Assembly (NCBI GenBank): GCA_964386435.1
Contig: CAYLSV010000153.1
Location: 1 to 6,138, forward strand
DNA: 6,138 nucleotides
DNA from: CAYLSV01 sp964386435
GTDB taxonomy: Bacteria > Planctomycetota > Phycisphaerae > Tepidisphaerales > Tepidisphaeraceae
Direction of reading: 5' to 3'
Program-made: the position numbers and the translations under genes
Notes under the pieces: model-generated
The model's input: only the letters and a program-made list of their open reading frames with translations
Database searches by the model: none
Told to the model about the DNA's origin: nothing
Part shown: in pieces, positions 5,459 through 6,138 of the stretch
Numbering within the stretch: the first letter of the stretch is position 1
Layout: each line of letters starts with the position of its first letter

Positions 5459-5487
5459 AGTTTACGGCGCGGCGAACCATCCGTCCA
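5459..5487 (-). promoter_or_regulatory. Candidate glyA promoter, leaderless type
   Basis: On the minus strand TGGACG (5487-5482, four of six matches to TTGACA) and TAAACT (5464-5459) are 17 bases apart, the standard spacing, and TAAACT ends 6 bases before the glyA ATG. This is the best -35/-10 pair in the window and predicts a transcript starting at the start codon. The -35 box lies inside the CATCCG repeat cluster, so a protein bound there would affect glyA. Confidence 0.5.
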
Positions 5488-5504
5488 GCCGGATGAACGG
5501 ATGG
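5477..5504. repeat. CATCCG/CGGATG three-copy repeat over the glyA -35 box
   Basis: CCATCCGT (5477-5484) is the exact reverse complement of ACGGATGG (5497-5504). Between them a further CGGATG (5490-5495) also pairs with the same left arm and is a direct repeat of the right one at an 8-base period. Three copies of one 6-mer within 28 bases, overlapping the likely glyA -35 box, look like a regulator-binding site or two alternative hairpins. Confidence 0.55.
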
Positions 5505-5528
5505 ATCAACCGTTGCAGCAGAAAGCGA

Positions 5529-5574
5529 GTTGCCGAACAATAAATGCCGCCGGGACGGCGTTGGGTTCGGCAGC
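5529..5574 (+). promoter_or_regulatory. Nested hairpin before the gene at 5600
   Basis: TGCCGAAC (5531-5538) pairs perfectly with GTTCGGCA (5565-5572), and the stem extends outward by a T-G and a G-C pair to 5529/5574. Inside, GCCG (5546-5549) can pair with CGGC (5556-5559). The structure ends 14 bases before the Shine-Dalgarno of the next gene. It could be a structured 5' leader; alternatively its A/T-rich part (AACAATAAAT, 5536-5545) may be a promoter flanked by operator arms. Confidence 0.45.
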
Positions 5575-5588
5575 CGCCCATCTGTTCC

Positions 5589-5593
5589 AGGAG
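5589..5593 (+). promoter_or_regulatory. Shine-Dalgarno sequence of the gene at 5600
   Basis: AGGAG lies 6 bases before the ATG at 5600. It is the only clear ribosome binding site in the window and settles the start of this partial gene. Confidence 0.75.
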
Positions 5594-5599
5594 AATCGC

Positions 5600-6138
5600 A
5601 TGACCACCCCCACGATGACCCCCCGCTCGCCGCACGAGAAACCCGACCGCCGACGCCTTCTTTATGGTGCGAGCGCCCTCGTGCTGCTCGGCTGCACGGT
5701 CGGTGCGGCGATGTGGCTGGGCAACCGCGGCCCGGAACCCGGCGACGATCTGGCCGACGTGGCCAAATATGTCGCCAGCGACGAGTTCCGCGAGGAGACG
5801 CCCGAGCGGCGGCGGGAGTTCACGAGCCGCGTCCGGGAGGACATGAGCGCGGCCATGGAAGCCGTACCGGAAGAAGAGCGGCGGCAGCTCGCCCGCAACA
5901 CCATGCGGGAAGCGATGGGCGAGCGAATGGACGGCTTCTTCAAGGCACCGACGCAGGAAGAGCGCGACGCGATTCTCGATGACACCCTCGACCGCATGCA
6001 GGAGCGGCGTGCTAACCGCCCCCAGACCCGCCCGGCCGAGGGCGATCGGGAACGCGGCGAGGGTCGCGGCCGAGGCGACGGCGACCGGGCCGACCGCGGA
6101 CCCCGCGGTGGCGGCGGCGGCGGGGCCGCCAACCCGGC
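5600..6138 (+). CDS. Membrane-anchored protein with Arg/Gly/Asp-rich tail, partial
   Basis: Open from the ATG at 5600 to the right edge (179 codons, no stop), so the C-terminus is missing. Residues 1-19 are polar and end in D-R-R-R; residues 20-42 are one hydrophobic helix (LLYGASALVLLGCTVGAAMW), giving an N-in anchor. It contains L-L-G-C at 29-32, which could be read as a lipobox, but the 19-residue polar start and continuing hydrophobicity favour a plain membrane helix. Residues 50-137 are charged and helical (V-A-S-D-E-F-R-E-E-T-P-E-R-R-R, then D-G-F-F-K-A-P-T-Q-E-E-R-D-A-I-L-D-D-T-L-D-R-M-Q), and from about 138 the chain is low-complexity R/G/D/E ending in a run of glycines, so probably disordered. 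I do not recognise a named family; the helical part resembles, from memory only, small uncharacterised planctomycete proteins. It has a clear Shine-Dalgarno and is divergent from glyA. Confidence 0.8.
   Translation, partial: MTTPTMTPRSPHEKPDRRRLLYGASALVLLGCTVGAAMWLGNRGPEPGDDLADVAKYVASDEFREETPERRREFTSRVREDMSAAMEAVPEEERRQLARNTMREAMGERMDGFFKAPTQEERDAILDDTLDRMQERRANRPQTRPAEGDRERGEGRGRGDGDRADRGPRGGGGGGAANP

Noticed and set aside
5453..5599. Glycine riboswitch upstream of glyA
   Set aside because: glyA appears leaderless with a promoter 6 bases from the ATG, leaving no leader, and no glycine aptamer-like pattern was seen on either strand.
5650..5700. Lipobox L-L-G-C in the gene at 5600
   Set aside because: The cysteine is at residue 32 after a 19-residue polar N-terminus, and the hydrophobic segment continues past it, which fits a membrane anchor better than a lipoprotein signal.
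1..6138. Insertion sequence, phage, CRISPR, tRNA or rRNA
   Set aside because: No transposase-like protein, no regularly spaced repeats and no cloverleaf or rRNA sequence was recognised on either strand.

Overview
The window is high-GC (about two thirds or more G+C by eye) bacterial chromosome with housekeeping genes and lies tightly packed. Gene content and protein style suggest a diderm bacterium: an Mla-type lipid transport pair, a lipobox TPR protein, alanine/arginine-rich small membrane proteins. The style of the small proteins and the apparent scarcity of Shine-Dalgarno sequences make Planctomycetota (perhaps Phycisphaerae) my best guess, but this is inference and no marker gene here proves it.

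Layout. (1) 1-790, minus strand: N-terminal 263 codons of a TPR-repeat lipoprotein that runs off the left edge. (2) 791-921: short divergent promoter region with a perfect hairpin and a 12-bp tandem duplication. (3) 922-2522, plus: mlaE and mlaF, the permease and ATPase of an MCE-type phospholipid transporter, overlapping by one base; a strong hairpin at 2539-2579 follows. (4) 2523-2825: the only gene-free stretch of about 300 bases. It holds the terminator-like hairpin, two REP-like GTAG-headed hairpins in head-to-head orientation, and a promoter candidate. (5) 2826-4172, plus: a 66-residue membrane-anchored zinc ribbon, a 149-residue two-TM coiled-coil protein with an FtsB/DivIC-like N-terminal half, and tsaB (tRNA t6A synthesis). 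(6) 4175-5452, minus: glyA, serine hydroxymethyltransferase, meeting tsaB tail to tail with a 2-base gap. (7) 5453-5599: divergent regulatory region with two sets of inverted repeats. (8) 5600-6138, plus: the start of an unknown membrane-anchored protein with an Arg/Gly/Asp-rich tail, cut by the right edge; it is the only gene with a clear Shine-Dalgarno sequence.

How the genes relate. mlaE-mlaF form one transport unit acting at the inner membrane; the expected MCE substrate-binding subunit is not next to them. tsaB and glyA are unrelated housekeeping functions (tRNA modification and one-carbon metabolism). Several starts have a -10-like TAnnnT box 6-9 bases before the start codon and no Shine-Dalgarno, which suggests leaderless mRNAs.

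No defence system, phage, CRISPR, insertion sequence or RNA gene is visible. The most interesting non-gene signal is the paired REP-like element at 2621-2721; if it recurs in the genome it may be a BIME family served by a REP-associated tyrosine transposase.
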